A stretch of 64,000 nt of DNA from Symbiodinium natans. Its lineage: Eukaryota; Sar; Dinophyceae; Suessiales; Symbiodiniaceae. The stretch is taken from assembly GCA_905221605.1 (NCBI GenBank), contig CAJNDS010002622.1, forward strand, positions 82,501-146,500, read 5' to 3'. Under the pieces are notes generated by a model that did no database searches, was not told the origin of the DNA, and saw only the letters and a list, made by a program, of their open reading frames with translations. Of the stretch, positions 48,940 to 61,200 are shown one piece after another. Numbering within the stretch: position 1 is the stretch's first letter; the number at the start of each line of letters is the position of its first letter. A program made the translations under genes and the position numbers.

Positions 48940-49680
48940 CCCGAGCAATCTTGATCCGATGGATCTCCCTGCTGAGCATTCTTCATCCGATTGAATTCCC
49001 TGCTGAGCAATCTGGATCCGATGGATTTCTTGAGCTTGCCCCGCCCTGCACGAAAAGCGAGAGCGGGCGGGATGGGCACGGCCCAACTGCAGTACGGACT
49101 GTGTGCTTTTGCTTGCTGCCGTTAGACCAAACAGTATGCACTCTGGGCCTTTGCTTCCCGTTGCTTTTCGGCCTTTGCTTTTCGCCATCAACCAAGAGCA
49201 TCTTCCGCTGTAGCACGGACTCTGGGCCTTTGCTTCCCGCCGTCACCCAAGAGAGTCCTCAGCCTGGGCCTTTGCTTCCCGCCGTCAACCACCAACATCT
49301 GCAGTCTTCAGCTGTAGCACGGACTCTGGGCCTTTGCTTCCCGCCTTCTCCCAAGCAAGTCCTCAGCTGCAGTACGGACTCTGGGCCTTTGCTTCCCGTC
49401 GTCACCCAAGAGAGTCCTCAGCCTGGGCCTTTGCTTCCCGCCGTCAACCACCAACATCTGCAGTCTTCAGCTGTAGCACGGACTCTGGGCCTTCGCTTTT
49501 CGCCATCAACCAACAGCATCTGCCGTTGTGGCACGGACTCTGGGCCTTTGCTTCCCGCCTTCTCCCAAGCAAGTCCTCAGCTGCAGTACGGACTCTGGGC
49601 CTTTGCTTTTCGCCATCAACCAACAGCATCTTCCGCTGTAGCACGGACTCTGGGCCTTTGCTTCCCGCCGTCACCCAACT
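48940..49680. repeat. Minisatellite: TCCGATGGAT trimer, then ~55-bp CTGGGCCTTTGCTTCCCGCC units
   Basis: Three 31-bp units (CTGAGCAATCTGGATCCGATGG-like) at 48940-49025 lead into about 11 units of 44-63 bp built on GTACGGACTCTGGGCCTTTG CTTCCCGCCGTCACCCAAG. The array keeps a + frame open for 243 codons (TDSGPLLPAVTQESPQPGPL motif), but frames on both strands are open, and I treat it as a repeat. Confidence 0.85.
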
Positions 49681-49722
49681 AAACCCTAAACCCTAAATCC
49701 TAAACCCTAAACCCTAAACCCC
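49678..49722 (-). repeat. Telomere-like tract, C-strand
   Basis: Six CCCTAAA-type units directly at the right end of the minisatellite. Confidence 0.92.
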
Positions 49723-50093
49723 TTTTGGGGCTTAGGGCTTCAGCGGTCTTCTTTGGCTTGGGGTTTGGGTCTTAAGCACGTGGACTTGAGGGCTTTCAGG
49801 GCTTCCCGGGTGTCGTGTTGAGGGTTTATAGGGTTTAGGGTCTGGGGTTTAGAGGTTTAGGGGCGTTCGTCAGTTGCTGGTTTCAGGAGGCCGGTGCTCT
49901 GCCTTGATACACGGGATTGCGCCTGTGGAGGTGATACGAATGTAGGGCTCCGGAGCATTCTTGGGGCGTAGAATGTATGAAGTGGACTGTTGCTTGAACT
50001 AGCGGCAAGTTCAGGTTCAGGAGGGCGTCGGCTTGCTGAATCTTGCTCAGCAACCCCCCCCCAAACCCTAAACCCTAAACCCTGACGGTACAG

Positions 50094-50169
50094 GTGGGCC
50101 CGTGCCACAGACAGAGTGGCCCCGGATGTTTGCCAACTGGAAGCTGACGCTCTTCGCGCCTTGGGGGCG
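50094..50169 (+). CDS. Candidate exon
   Basis: Acceptor GACGGTACAG. Reads GPVPQTEWPRMFANWKLTLF then APWGRSS. A telomere-like C-strand tract lies just upstream (50068-50090). Confidence 0.45.
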
Positions 50170-50206
50170 CTCTTCGATTTTTTGGGGGGTTTGCGGGGGC
50201 ACTAAA

Positions 50207-50258
50207 AAACCCTAAGCCCTAAGCCCTAAACCCTAAACCCTAAACCCTAAACCTAAAT
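50207..50258 (-). repeat. Telomere-like tract, C-strand (last in the window)
   Basis: CCCTAAA and CCCTAAG units. Apart from a single GTTTAGGGTTTGG at 50936, no telomere-like tract is found to the right. Confidence 0.93.
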
Positions 50259-51480
50259 GTGCACGTCCCCTGTGACCGCCCCTGAGAGAGGCCAGTTTGA
50301 AAACGGGTTGGGGCAGGGGTGGTGGTTGGTCATTGTCGAAAGCTTATATTTTCTTGCGGCACTTCTTCTCACGTATGGCTTCATCGATGCTGTTTCACTG
50401 CTTCACTGTTTCCTAGAATCGAAGCAAGCGTCTGTTCTTCAGAGTTTTTGCAAGTCTTCGCATAGGGTTCCAATCCATTCCTCGAAGGCATGAAACTTCT
50501 GTGACACATCGCAGAAGTGACGGATTTTGAATTGTTGGGCCCTTGAAGCCCGAGGTGAACCTCCTCCTCTTTCTGGCGGTTTGGTTGTGAGCGAGGCATG
50601 TGTATGTAGAGCTCGATGGAAGGCTCGGATGCTCCGGGAGCTGCTCGGAAAGGAATGAGGGCGCGTTCGGTTTTTGGGAGGGGGATTGCGCGGTGCACTG
50701 TGGTCCTGCTTCATGCCGAGAGGTGTGTTCAATGGCCAGTAATCATGAACCAGTACCAGCAGATACACTGAAATTGGCGCATCACGCAAGGCACGTCCGT
50801 CATGTGCATCTTCGACCCCCGCCAATGGAGACTCCCAACGATCCCGAGGTGGCCCAGCGCCAGCCTTATCCCGAAAGCATGGTCCCTGAAACCCAGCCGA
50901 CCCATAGTACCCCAAAAGGCCCCGAAACATATTGTGTTTAGGGTTTGGCGTCAGGCGTAGATACTCGTATAGGGTATGAGTGCCCTGGCGATGGTTACAA
51001 CGGTTGTCGCCAACTTTTAGTCCCAGCTAGAACTACCCATGAACCCCCTTGGCCCTGACACACGCACATCACCCCTGGGCAGGCTTCACCGGACCGCAGT
51101 GAGAGCGCCGGTAGCTCGAAAGGGTTTAGTTTCCCATAGGTTGCAACATTGTTACCCTTATGGGTGGGGTTCATTCATAATATAAGGCTTTCAGCACCGC
51201 ATAGGAATAAAGATTACGGAGGGGATCTTTGAATAAAGGTTTTGAACATCCATAGTCGGGCGTCGGGCTGGGGAGCTCTTTTCTGTGTGGGCGTGTGTGT
51301 GCCTGACTTTCCCTTCATGCGCAAGAGTCTGCACTGACGTGGATTGAGGGAAAAGTTGGTTTCTGCCAAAGAATGGCTGCAGTCTTGATGGGCCTGGTTT
51401 GTTTGGGCTTTCGTGCCCGACAACTCAGAACCCGCCCCAAGAGCAAGAGGTGCATCGGTGCCATTGTGCGGTGTTTTCCA
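50259..51480. other. Unique stretch without supported gene
   Basis: No repeat arrays and no splice-flanked exon I can defend. Several overlapping frames on both strands lack codon bias. Confidence 0.4.
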
Positions 51481-51499
51481 AGACAGTGCAGTACAGAGC

Positions 51500-51735
51500 G
51501 ACGAAGAGAGCAACAGAAAGAGAGAGAGAGAGGCCTCTTCGCTGGGTAGAAGAAGAGAGAGAGAGAGAGAGAGAGGGAGGGAGGGAGGGAGGGAGGGAGG
51601 GAGGGAGGGAGGGAGAGAGCCCGTAGGCCCGGTAGAAGAAGAAGAAGGAAGAGCTCTCTATTAACCACGCAGAAGTGGAAGCAGAAGAGCCAGAGAGAGA
51701 GAGAGAGAGAAAGAACCCGCGGTGGTCAACCATGC
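51500..51735. repeat. (GA)n and (GGGA)n microsatellites
   Basis: GA runs at 51515, 51555 and 51690; about ten GGGA units at 51573-51617. Confidence 0.95.
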
Positions 51736-52216
51736 CGGGAGCAAGGAAGGCAGAGAGACAGAGAGAAAGGACCCGCAACCAAATTGATATTTATACAAGG
51801 CAAGAAAGACATAGACGAGAGAAAGAGAGTTGCAGTTAGACAGGCAGCTCCGCATGACGGAGCTCTCTTGGCTTCATGCGTTCTGTTCGCCACTCCCACG
51901 TCTCCAGGCACCAGTCATTGCTTGAGGACCTGCAGAACGTGTTGTGTCCTGAGCCCCAGAGCCGAAAAGCAACTCCACATCTCATGAAACTTGGCTGGTG
52001 GCAAGCGCCGCGCAAGCATGGCTCTCAGATTGCATTGCCGAAGTTACGAAAACACTCTAGACCTCAATGAGTTCTTGCTATCATCACCTTCATGGCAAGG
52101 AAACGGTGATGTGCAACATGGTTTGCATGGCATGTTGTTGGCATCTGCGAGTTTTGTGTATTTCGGGCATGCTGCACATCAATTGAACACCCAAGCCTAA
52201 GCCTCTGTAGCCGCTC
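51736..52216 (+). promoter_or_regulatory. 5' flank of the giant module gene
   Basis: Unique sequence upstream of ATG 52217. No TATA box is evident. The in-frame TAG at 52208-52210 ends 6 bases before the ATG and its AG could also serve as a spliced-leader acceptor, as in dinoflagellate trans-splicing; this is inference. No relict spliced-leader sequence was found. Confidence 0.35.
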
Positions 52217-55200
52217 ATGGCATGGACAGCGAGAGCTACATACGCTTTCCTCTTCCAAGCTTGGCTCGCAATCTGCACGCAGCAGCCAGAAGAACCTTGC
52301 GTGGTGTATGTCTTGGATGACCCCGAAGTGGGTTATGTTTCCTGGCAGATGCGATCTGTCCTACGTAGTTTTTCTGTCCTTAACGTCACGGCCAGGGAGC
52401 TGGATGCAGCAGTTCTGAATGGTGAGACAGCTGCGGCGCAAATTGTTTTCCCCGACCCGAGAACCTCTTTGCTTGACATGTATAGTGTCGAGGCCTGGGA
52501 AACCGTAGCGCGCATGTCACAGACAGGAGTGCACTTGATTGTTCATGGCAGCCTTGACATCATTGAGAGTCTGACGGGCTGGTCTCTCGATTCTTTTCTA
52601 TCTTGTTCTTCGTCTCGACCTCGTCATGTATCTCTTCAGCTGCACGGAGGGGCCTTCGAGCACAGCCCCTTTTGGTATTTCAGCAGCCCCGACGCTTGTG
52701 TTACGAGAATGGCCTCACTGCCGGCCACGGCGGATGGTGTTTACGGTGATGCCACCGGGGCCTCTTCTTGGACGTCTCCCTGGGGCAATGGTCGTGTCAC
52801 CTTCATACAGGAAGAGAACAAGGATCTCGGCATTGCCGGATCTCTCCTGTTGCGTAGCGCAGTCGGCGCTTCCTGTGCGAGGTTGCCTCCTGTTGTGAGT
52901 TGCCCTGTGTACACCTTGCACGATCTTGGCACGTCCACTCTCACCGAGCTTTCTTGTCTCCAGTTGCTTGCCGAGCGCGTTGTGTCCTGGAATTCTCCCG
53001 CTGAGATGGAGCACGCCCTGTTCAGCGGCGAGGTGCGTGGAGTTCAGTTCGTTGTCCCTTCACGGGGGAGTAGCTCATGGCTGCACTGGTTCAGTGCGAG
53101 AGCGGAGATCGCCAATCTCATTGCCGAAGGAGGTTTGCACCTCATAGTGCATGAGGACATTGAGCTCATCAATGTCCTGACCAGTTGGTCCTTGTCGGCT
53201 TATTCGTCTTGCTATGTAGCTACAGTTTCTCCCAGTTTGCAGGGCGGAGGCTTTGAGCAGGGCCCGCCGTACTTGTACGTTGAGGGGGGGCGGCGGCGGT
53301 GCGTCACGCTAGCTCGCATGTCTTCGTTGCCGGCTGCTGTCGATGGCCTGTACGGTGATTCTCAGCGTGCCTGGGCATGGACTGCTCCTTGGGGCTCGGG
53401 CCGCATCACCTTCTTGGGACCCGCGCTCGGGCGCCACGCAAGTATCACGCTGCTCCTGCAGAGCTCTCTCGCCGCGGGCTGCCGCGATGATGGGGCTGCT
53501 ACACAGCCACTGTCCGTCCATGGAGCATCTCAATGTCGAGCGCGGTTGATGGATGAGCCTGCCGAGAGTAGCAGTAGGCGTGACATGAGCCTGGCCGTGC
53601 CTTATGCCACAGTTCTGGACACGGCGCATGAGATCTCGAGAGTGATGATGTCCGGCAACGAGACGCTGCTGATGGTCACGCAGCACCAAGCTACCGGCTC
53701 AGTACTGGACAGCCTTCGACTCCGGGAACTGGAGAAGTTTGTTTATGTGACTGGAGGGCATCTGGTTTCCGTGTCTGTCCAAACCATCAACGCACTGACC
53801 AACTGGTCGTTGACAGTCTACTCACATTGGCACCACAGTTCAGATCGATACGTGCCACCTCAGCTGCAGGGGGGAGGCTTTGAGTGGGGCCCAAGGTACC
53901 TGTACCTACCTGATGATTCTTTTTCTGAACCTTTTTCCGTGACTGAGACGGCTTCATTGCCAGCAAGCGTGGACGGGATTTACGGTGGTGCCGCCAGGGT
54001 ATATGCTTGGACGTCTCCCTGGGGCAACGGCCGCATCACGTTCATATCCGAGCATCTCGGCGTTGCCGGGACTCTCCTGTTGCGCGGTGTAGTTGGCGAT
54101 TCATGCGCGAGGATGCCTGTCGTGAGTTGCCCTGTGTACACCTTGCACGATCTTGGCACGTCCACTCTCACCGAGCTTTCTTGTCTCCAGTTGCTTGCTG
54201 AGCGCGTTGTGTCCTGGAATTCTCCCGCTGAGATGGAGCACGCCCTGTTCAGCGGCGAGGTGCGTGGAGTTCAGTTCGTTGTTCCTTCACGGGGGAGTAG
54301 CTCATGGCTGGACTGGTTCAGTGCGAGGGCGGAGATCGCCAATCTCATTGCCGAAGGAGGTTTGCACCTCATAGTGCATGAGGACATTGAGCTCATCAAT
54401 GTCCTGACCAACTGGTCCTTGTCGGCTTATTCGTCTTGCTACTACAATGTAGCTACAGTTTCTCCCAGTTTGCAGGGCGGAGGGTTTGAGCAGGGCCCGC
54501 CGTACTTGTATGTTGGGGAGGGGTCGGGGTGCTTCACGCTAGCTCGCATGTCTTCGTTGCCGGCTGCTGTCGATGGCCTGTACGGTGATTCTCAGCGTGC
54601 CTGGGCATGGACTGCTCCTTGGGGCTCGGGCCGCATCACCTTCTTGGGACCTGCGCTCGGGCGCCATGCAAGTCTCGCACTGCTCCTGCAGAGCTCTCTC
54701 GCCGCAGGCTGCCGCGATGGTGGGGCTGCTACACTGTCCTTCCACGGTGCATCTCAATGTCGAGCGTGGTTGGTTGATGATGAACCATCATGGTCATCAT
54801 CATTGCGCCAATGGCGCGCAGAGACAAGCACCACGCTTGACATGAGCTTGGCCACAGTTCTGGACACGGAGCATGAGATCTCGAGAGTGATGATGTCCGG
54901 CAACGAGACTCTGCTGATGGGCACGCTGCGCCAAGACACGGGGCAATTGGGCAGCTTTCGACGTCAGGAACTCGAGAAGTTTGTTTACGTGACTGGAGGA
55001 CATCTGATTTCCGTGTCTCTCCAGACCATCAACGCACTGACGAATTGGTCGTTGACAGCCTACTCAAGTTGGCACTCCAGTTCAGATGACTACATCCGCT
55101 ACATGCCACCTCAGCTGCAGGGGGGAGGCTTTGAGCGTGGCCCAAGGTACCTGTACCTGCGACGTGATGATGGCCGTTTTCGGGTGACTGATCAGGCTTC

Positions 55201-58200
55201 CCTGCCAGCGAGTGTGGACGGGATGTACGGCGATGCCATTCGTGCCCATGCTTGGACGTCTCCCTGGGGCAATGGCCGCATCACGTTCATAGGCGAGGAT
55301 CTCGGCATTGCCGGTGCTCTCCTGTTGCGCGGTGTAGTCGGCGATTCATGCCCCAGGTTACCTGTTGTGAGTTGCCCCGTGTACACCTTGCATGATCTGA
55401 ACGTGTACACTCTAACCGAGCTTTCTTATCTCCAGTTGCTTGCTGAGCGCGTTGTGTCCTGGAATTCTCCCGCTGAGATGGAGCACGCCCTGTTCAGCGG
55501 CGAGGTGCGTGGAGTTCAGTTCGTTGTCCCTTCAAGGCAGGGTAGCTCATGGCTGCACTGGTTCAGTTCGAGGGCGGAGGTCGCCAATCTCATTGCCGAA
55601 GGAGGTCTTCACCTCATAGTGCATGAGGACATTGAGCTCATCAATGTCCTGACCAACTGGTCCTTGTCGGCTTATTCGTCTTGCTACGACAATGTAGCTA
55701 CAGTTTCTCCCAGTTTGCAGGGTGGAGGCTTTGAGCAGGGCCCGCCGTACTTGTATGTTGAGGGGGGGCGGCGGCGGTGCTTCACGCGAGCTGGCATGTC
55801 TTCGTTACCGGCTTCTGTCGATGGCCTGTACAATAATTCTCACAGTGCCTGGGCGTGGACTGCTCCTTGGGGCTCGGGCCGCATCACCTTCTTGGGACCT
55901 CCGCTCGGGCGCCACCCGAGTCTCGCGCTGCTCCTGCAGAGCTCTCTCGCCGCAGGCTGCCGCGATGGTGGGGCTGCTACACAGCCACTGTCCTTCCATG
56001 TGGCATCTCAATGTCGAGCATGGTTGATTTATGAACCATTCTGGTCCCTCGAATGGAGCTGGAGTGCCAGAACAAGCACCACGCTTGACATGAGCTTGGC
56101 CACAGTTCTGGACACGGAGCATGAGATCTCGAGAGTGATGATGTCCGGCAACGAGACTCTGCTGATGGGCACGCTGCGCCAAGATACGGGGCCATTGGGC
56201 AGCCTTCGACGTCAGGAACTGGAGAAGTTTGTTTATGTGACTGGAGGACATCTGATTTCCGTGTCTCTCCAGACCATCAACGCGCTGACGAACTGGTCGT
56301 TGACAGCCTACTCAAGTTGGCACTCCAGTTCAGATCACTACTACTACTACATGCCACCTCAGCTGCAGGGGGGAGGCTTTGAGCGTGGCCCAAAGTACCT
56401 GCACCTGCCTCATTCTGGCCGTTTTTATGTGACTCTGACTGAGACAGCGTCACTGCCAGCGAGTGTGGACGGGATGTACGGCGATGCCATTCGTGCCCAT
56501 GCTTGGACGTCTCCCTGGGGCAATGGCCGCATCACGTTCATAGCCGAGATAGGCAGCGATCTCCGCGTTGCCGGTGCTCTCCTGTTGCGCGGTGTAGTCG
56601 GCGATTCATGCCCCAGGTTACCTGTTGTGAGTTGCCCCGTGTACACCTTGCATGATCTGGGCGTGTCCACTCTAACCGAGCTTTCGTATCTCCAGTTGCT
56701 TGCTGAGCGCGTTGTGTCCTGGAATTCTCCCGCTGAGATGGAGCACGCCCTGTTCAGCGGCGAGGTGCGTGGAGTTCAGTTCGTTGTCCCTTCACGGGGG
56801 AGTAGCTCGTGGCTGGACTGGTTCAGTGCGAGGGCGGAGATCGCCAATCTCATTGCCGAAGGAGGTCTTCACCTCATAGTGCATGAGGACATTGAGCTCA
56901 TCAATGTCCTGACCAATTGGTCCTTGACGGTCATACATGCGAGCCATGCCAATTCTAACAGAGTTTTGCATGGCGGAGGCTTTGAGCAGGGCCCACAGTA
57001 CTTGTCCAACGGATTCGCCACCCGAGTTGACACGTCGTCGTTGCCAACTGCTGTCGATGGACTGTACGGTGTTTCTCAGGGTGATTCTCGGTATGCCTCG
57101 GCATGGACTGCTCCTTGGGGCTCGGGCCGCATCACCTTCCTGGGACCTGCACTTAGGCGCCATGCAAGTATCACGCTGCTCCTGCAAAGCTCTCTCGCCG
57201 CGGGCTGCCGCGATGATGGGGCTGCTACACAGCCACTGTCCGTCCATGGAGCGTCTCAATGTCGAGCGCGGTTGATGGATGAACCTTCATGGTCCCAAGC
57301 CGAGAGTAGCAGCCCTGTGCTTGACATGAGCCTGGCCGTGCCTTATGCCACAGTTCTGGACACGGCGCATGAGATCTCGAGAGTGATGATGTCTAGCAAC
57401 GAGATTCTGCTGATGGGCACGCTGCGCCAAGTTGCGGGCCAATTGGAGAGCCTTCGACTTCAGGAATTGGAGAAGTTTGTTTACGTGACTGGAGGGCATT
57501 TGGTTTCCATCTCTGAGCAGGCCATCAACGCACTGACCAACTGGTCGTTAACGACCTCAACACACCGTGTCTGGCGTTCAGGTCGATACGTGCCACCTCA
57601 GCTGCAGGGGGGAGGCTTTGAGTGGGGCCCAAGGTACCTGTACCTACCTGATGATTCTGAACGTTTTTCCGTGACTGAGACGGCTTCACTGCCAGCAAGC
57701 GTGGACGGGATGTACGGGGATGCCGATTCTGCCCATGCTTGGACGTCTCCCTGGGGTAATGGCCGCATCACGTTCATATCCGAGCATCTCGGCATTGCCG
57801 GGTCTCTCCTGTTGCGCGGTGTAGTCGGCGATTCATGCGCGAGGATGCCTGTTGTGAGTTGCCCTGTGTACACCTTGCATGATCTTGGCACGCCCGCTCT
57901 CACCGAGCCTTCTTATCTCCAGTTGCTTGCTGAGCGCGTTGTGTCCTGGAATTCTCCCGCTGAGATGGAGCACGCCCTGTTCAGCGGCGAGGTGCGTGGA
58001 GTTCAGTTCGTTGTCCTTTCACGGGGGAGTAGCTCATGGCTGCACTGGTTCAGTGCGAGGGCGGAGGTCGCCAATCTCATTGCCGAAGGAGGTCTTCACC
58101 TCATAGTGCATGAGGACATTGAGCTCATCAATGTCCTGACCAGTTGGTCCTTGTCGGCTTATTCGTCTTGCTACTACAATGTAAATGTAGCTACAGTTTC

Positions 58201-61200
58201 TCCCAGTTTGCAGGGCGGAGGCTTTGAGCAGGGCCCGCCGTACTTGTACGTTGAGGGGGGGCGGCGGCGGTGCGTCACGCTAGCTCGCATGTCTTCGTTG
58301 CCGGCTGCTGTCGATGGCCTGTACGGTGATTCTCAGCGTGCCTGGGCATGGACTGCTCCTTGGGGCTCGGGCCGCATCACCTTCTTGGGACCTGCGCTCG
58401 GGCGCCATGCAAGTCTCGCGCTGCTCCTGCAGAGCTCTCTCGCCGCAGGCTGCCGCGATGATGGGGCTGCTACACAGCCACTGTCCGTCCATGGAGCGTC
58501 TCAATGTCGAGCGCGGTTGATGGATGAACCTTCATGGTCCCAAGCCGAGAGTAGCCGCCCTGTGCTTGACATGAGCCTGGCCGTGCCTTATGCCACAGTT
58601 CTGGACACGGAGCACGAGATCTTGAGAGTGATGATGTCCGGCAACGAGACTCTGCTGATGGGCACGCTGCGCCAAGATACGGGGCAACTGGGCAGCCTTC
58701 GACGTCAGGAACTGGAGAAGTTTGTTTATGTGACTGGAGGGCATCTGGTTTCCGTGTCTGTCCAAACCATCAACGCACTGACCAATTGGTCGTTAACGAC
58801 CTCAACACACCGTGTCTGGCGTTCAGGTCGATACGTGCCACCTCAGCTGCAGGGGGGAGGCTTTGAGTGGGGCCCAAGGTACCTGTACCTACCTGATGAT
58901 TCTGAACCTTTTTCCGTGACTGAGACGGCTTCACTGCCAGCAGGCGTGGACGGGATGTACGGGGATGCCGATTCTGCCCATGCTTGGACGTCTCCCTGGG
59001 GTAATGGCCGCATCACGTTCATATCCGAGCATCCCGGCGTTGCCGGGACTCTCCTGTTGCGCGGTGTAGTCGGCGATTCATGCGCGAGGATGCCTGTTGT
59101 GAGTTGCCCTGTGTACACCTTGCACGATCTTGGCACGCCCACTCTCACCGAGCTTTCTTGTCTCCAGTTGCTTGCTGAACGCGTTGTGTCCTGGAATTCT
59201 CCCGCTGAGATGGAGCACGCCCTGTTCAGCGGCGAGGTGCGTGGAGTTCAGGTCGTTGTCCCTTCACGGGGGAGTAGCTCATGGCTGCACTGGTTCAGTG
59301 CGAGGGCGGAGATCGCCAATCTCATTGCCGAAGGAGGTCTTCACCTCATAGTGCATGAGGACATTGAGCTCATCAATGTCCTGACCAATTGGTCCTTGAC
59401 GACTCAGAGGTCTTGCTACCATGAAGCCTCAGTTTCTCCCAGTTTGCAGGGTGGAGGCTTTGAGCAGGGCCCGCCGTACTTGTACGTTGAGGGGGGGCGG
59501 CGGCGGTGCGTCATGCTAGCTCGCAGGTCTTCGTTGCCGGCTGCTGTCGATGGCCTGTACGTTGATTCTCGGTATGCCTCGGCATGGACTGCTCCTTGGG
59601 GCTCGGGCCGCATCACCTTCTTGGGACCTGCGCTTAGGCGCCATGCAAGTATCACGCTGCTCCTGCAAAGCTCTCTCGCCGCGGGCTGCCGCGATGATGG
59701 GGCTGCTACACAGCCACTGTCCGTCCATGGAGCGTCTCAATGTCGAGCGCGGTTGATGGATGAACCTTCATGGTCCCAAGCCGAGAGTAGCCGCCCTATG
59801 CTTGACATGAGCCTGGCCGTGCCTTATGCCACAGTTCTGGACACGGAGCATGAGATCTCGACAGTGATGATGTCTAGCAACGAGACTCTGCTGATGGGCA
59901 CGCTGCGCCAAGATACGGGGCAACTGGGCAGCCTTCGACGTCAGGAACTGGAGAAGTTTGTTTATGTGACTGGAGGGCATCTGGTTTCCGTGTCTGTCCA
60001 AACCATCAACGCACTGACCAACTGGTCGTTAACGACCTCAACACACCGTGTCTGGCGTTCAGGTCGATACGTGCCACCTCAGCTGCAGGGGGGAGGCTTT
60101 GAGTGGGGCCCAAGGTACCTGTACCTACCTGATGATTCTGAACGTTTTTCCGTGACTGAGACGGCTTCACTGCCAGCAAGCGTGGACGGGATGTACGGGG
60201 ATGCCGATTCTGCCCATGCTTGGACGTCTCCCTGGGGCAATGGCCGCATCACGTTCATATCCGAGCATCTCGGCATTGCCGGGTCTCTCCTGTTGCGCGG
60301 TGTAGTCGGCGATTCATGCGCGAGGATGCCTGTCGTGAGTTGCCCTGTGTACACCTTGCACGATCTTGGCACGTCCACTCTCACCGAGCCTTCTTATCTC
60401 CAGTTGCTTGCTGAGCGCGTTGTGTCCTGGAATTCTCCCGCTGAGATGGAGCACGCCCTGTTCAGCGGCGAGGTGCGTGGAGTTCAGTTCGTTGTTCCTT
60501 CACGGGGGAGTAGCTCATGGCTGGACTGGTTCAGTGCGAGGGCGGAGATCGCCAATCTCATTGCCGAAGGAGGTTTGCACCTCATAGTGCATGAGGACAT
60601 TGAGCTCATCAATGTCCTGACCAATTGGTCCTTGACGACTCAGAGGTTGTGCTACCATGAAGCCACAGCTTTTCCCAGTTTGCAGGGCGGAGGCTTTGAG
60701 CAGGGTCCGCAGTACTTGTATGTTGAGTGGTGGTGTTTCACACTAGCTCGCATGTCTTCGTTGCCAGCTGCTGTCGATGGCCTGTACGGTGATGCTCAGA
60801 GTGCCTGGGCGTGGACTGCTCCTTGGGGCTCGGGCCGCATCACCTTCTTGGGACCTGCGCCCGGGCGCCACGCAAGTCTCGCGCTGCTCCTGCAGAGCTC
60901 TCTCGCCGCAGGCTGCGGCAGTTTCGACAACATTTCGAGCACGCTGCCATTTGTGATTCCGCCATGGTCCACAGTTCTTGTTCTGAGTGCTCGATTTCAC
61001 ATCGGCGACCGTGTGCATGAGCATGTTGCGCAGATTCCGCAGCGGAAGTTTATCGAAGACATGCAATTTGCGGAAACTGAGTTTGAGATTTCTCGCTTGG
61101 TTTTGCAAAGACATGATCTCATGTCACGTGGGCCAAGTGTCATGATTGTGCAGGACATCTTTGGAAATCAGGTCCGGCATCTGGCTGACCTACTTGCCGA

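Noticed and set aside
49334-49696. + frames of 120-243 codons with LWAFASRR and SGPLLPAV repeats
   Set aside because: Open frames follow from the minisatellite; several frames on both strands are open over the same units.
13083-50258. True chromosome end (telomere) within the window
   Set aside because: All tracts are short (under 120 bp), occur in both orientations and are embedded in unique DNA, so they are interstitial.
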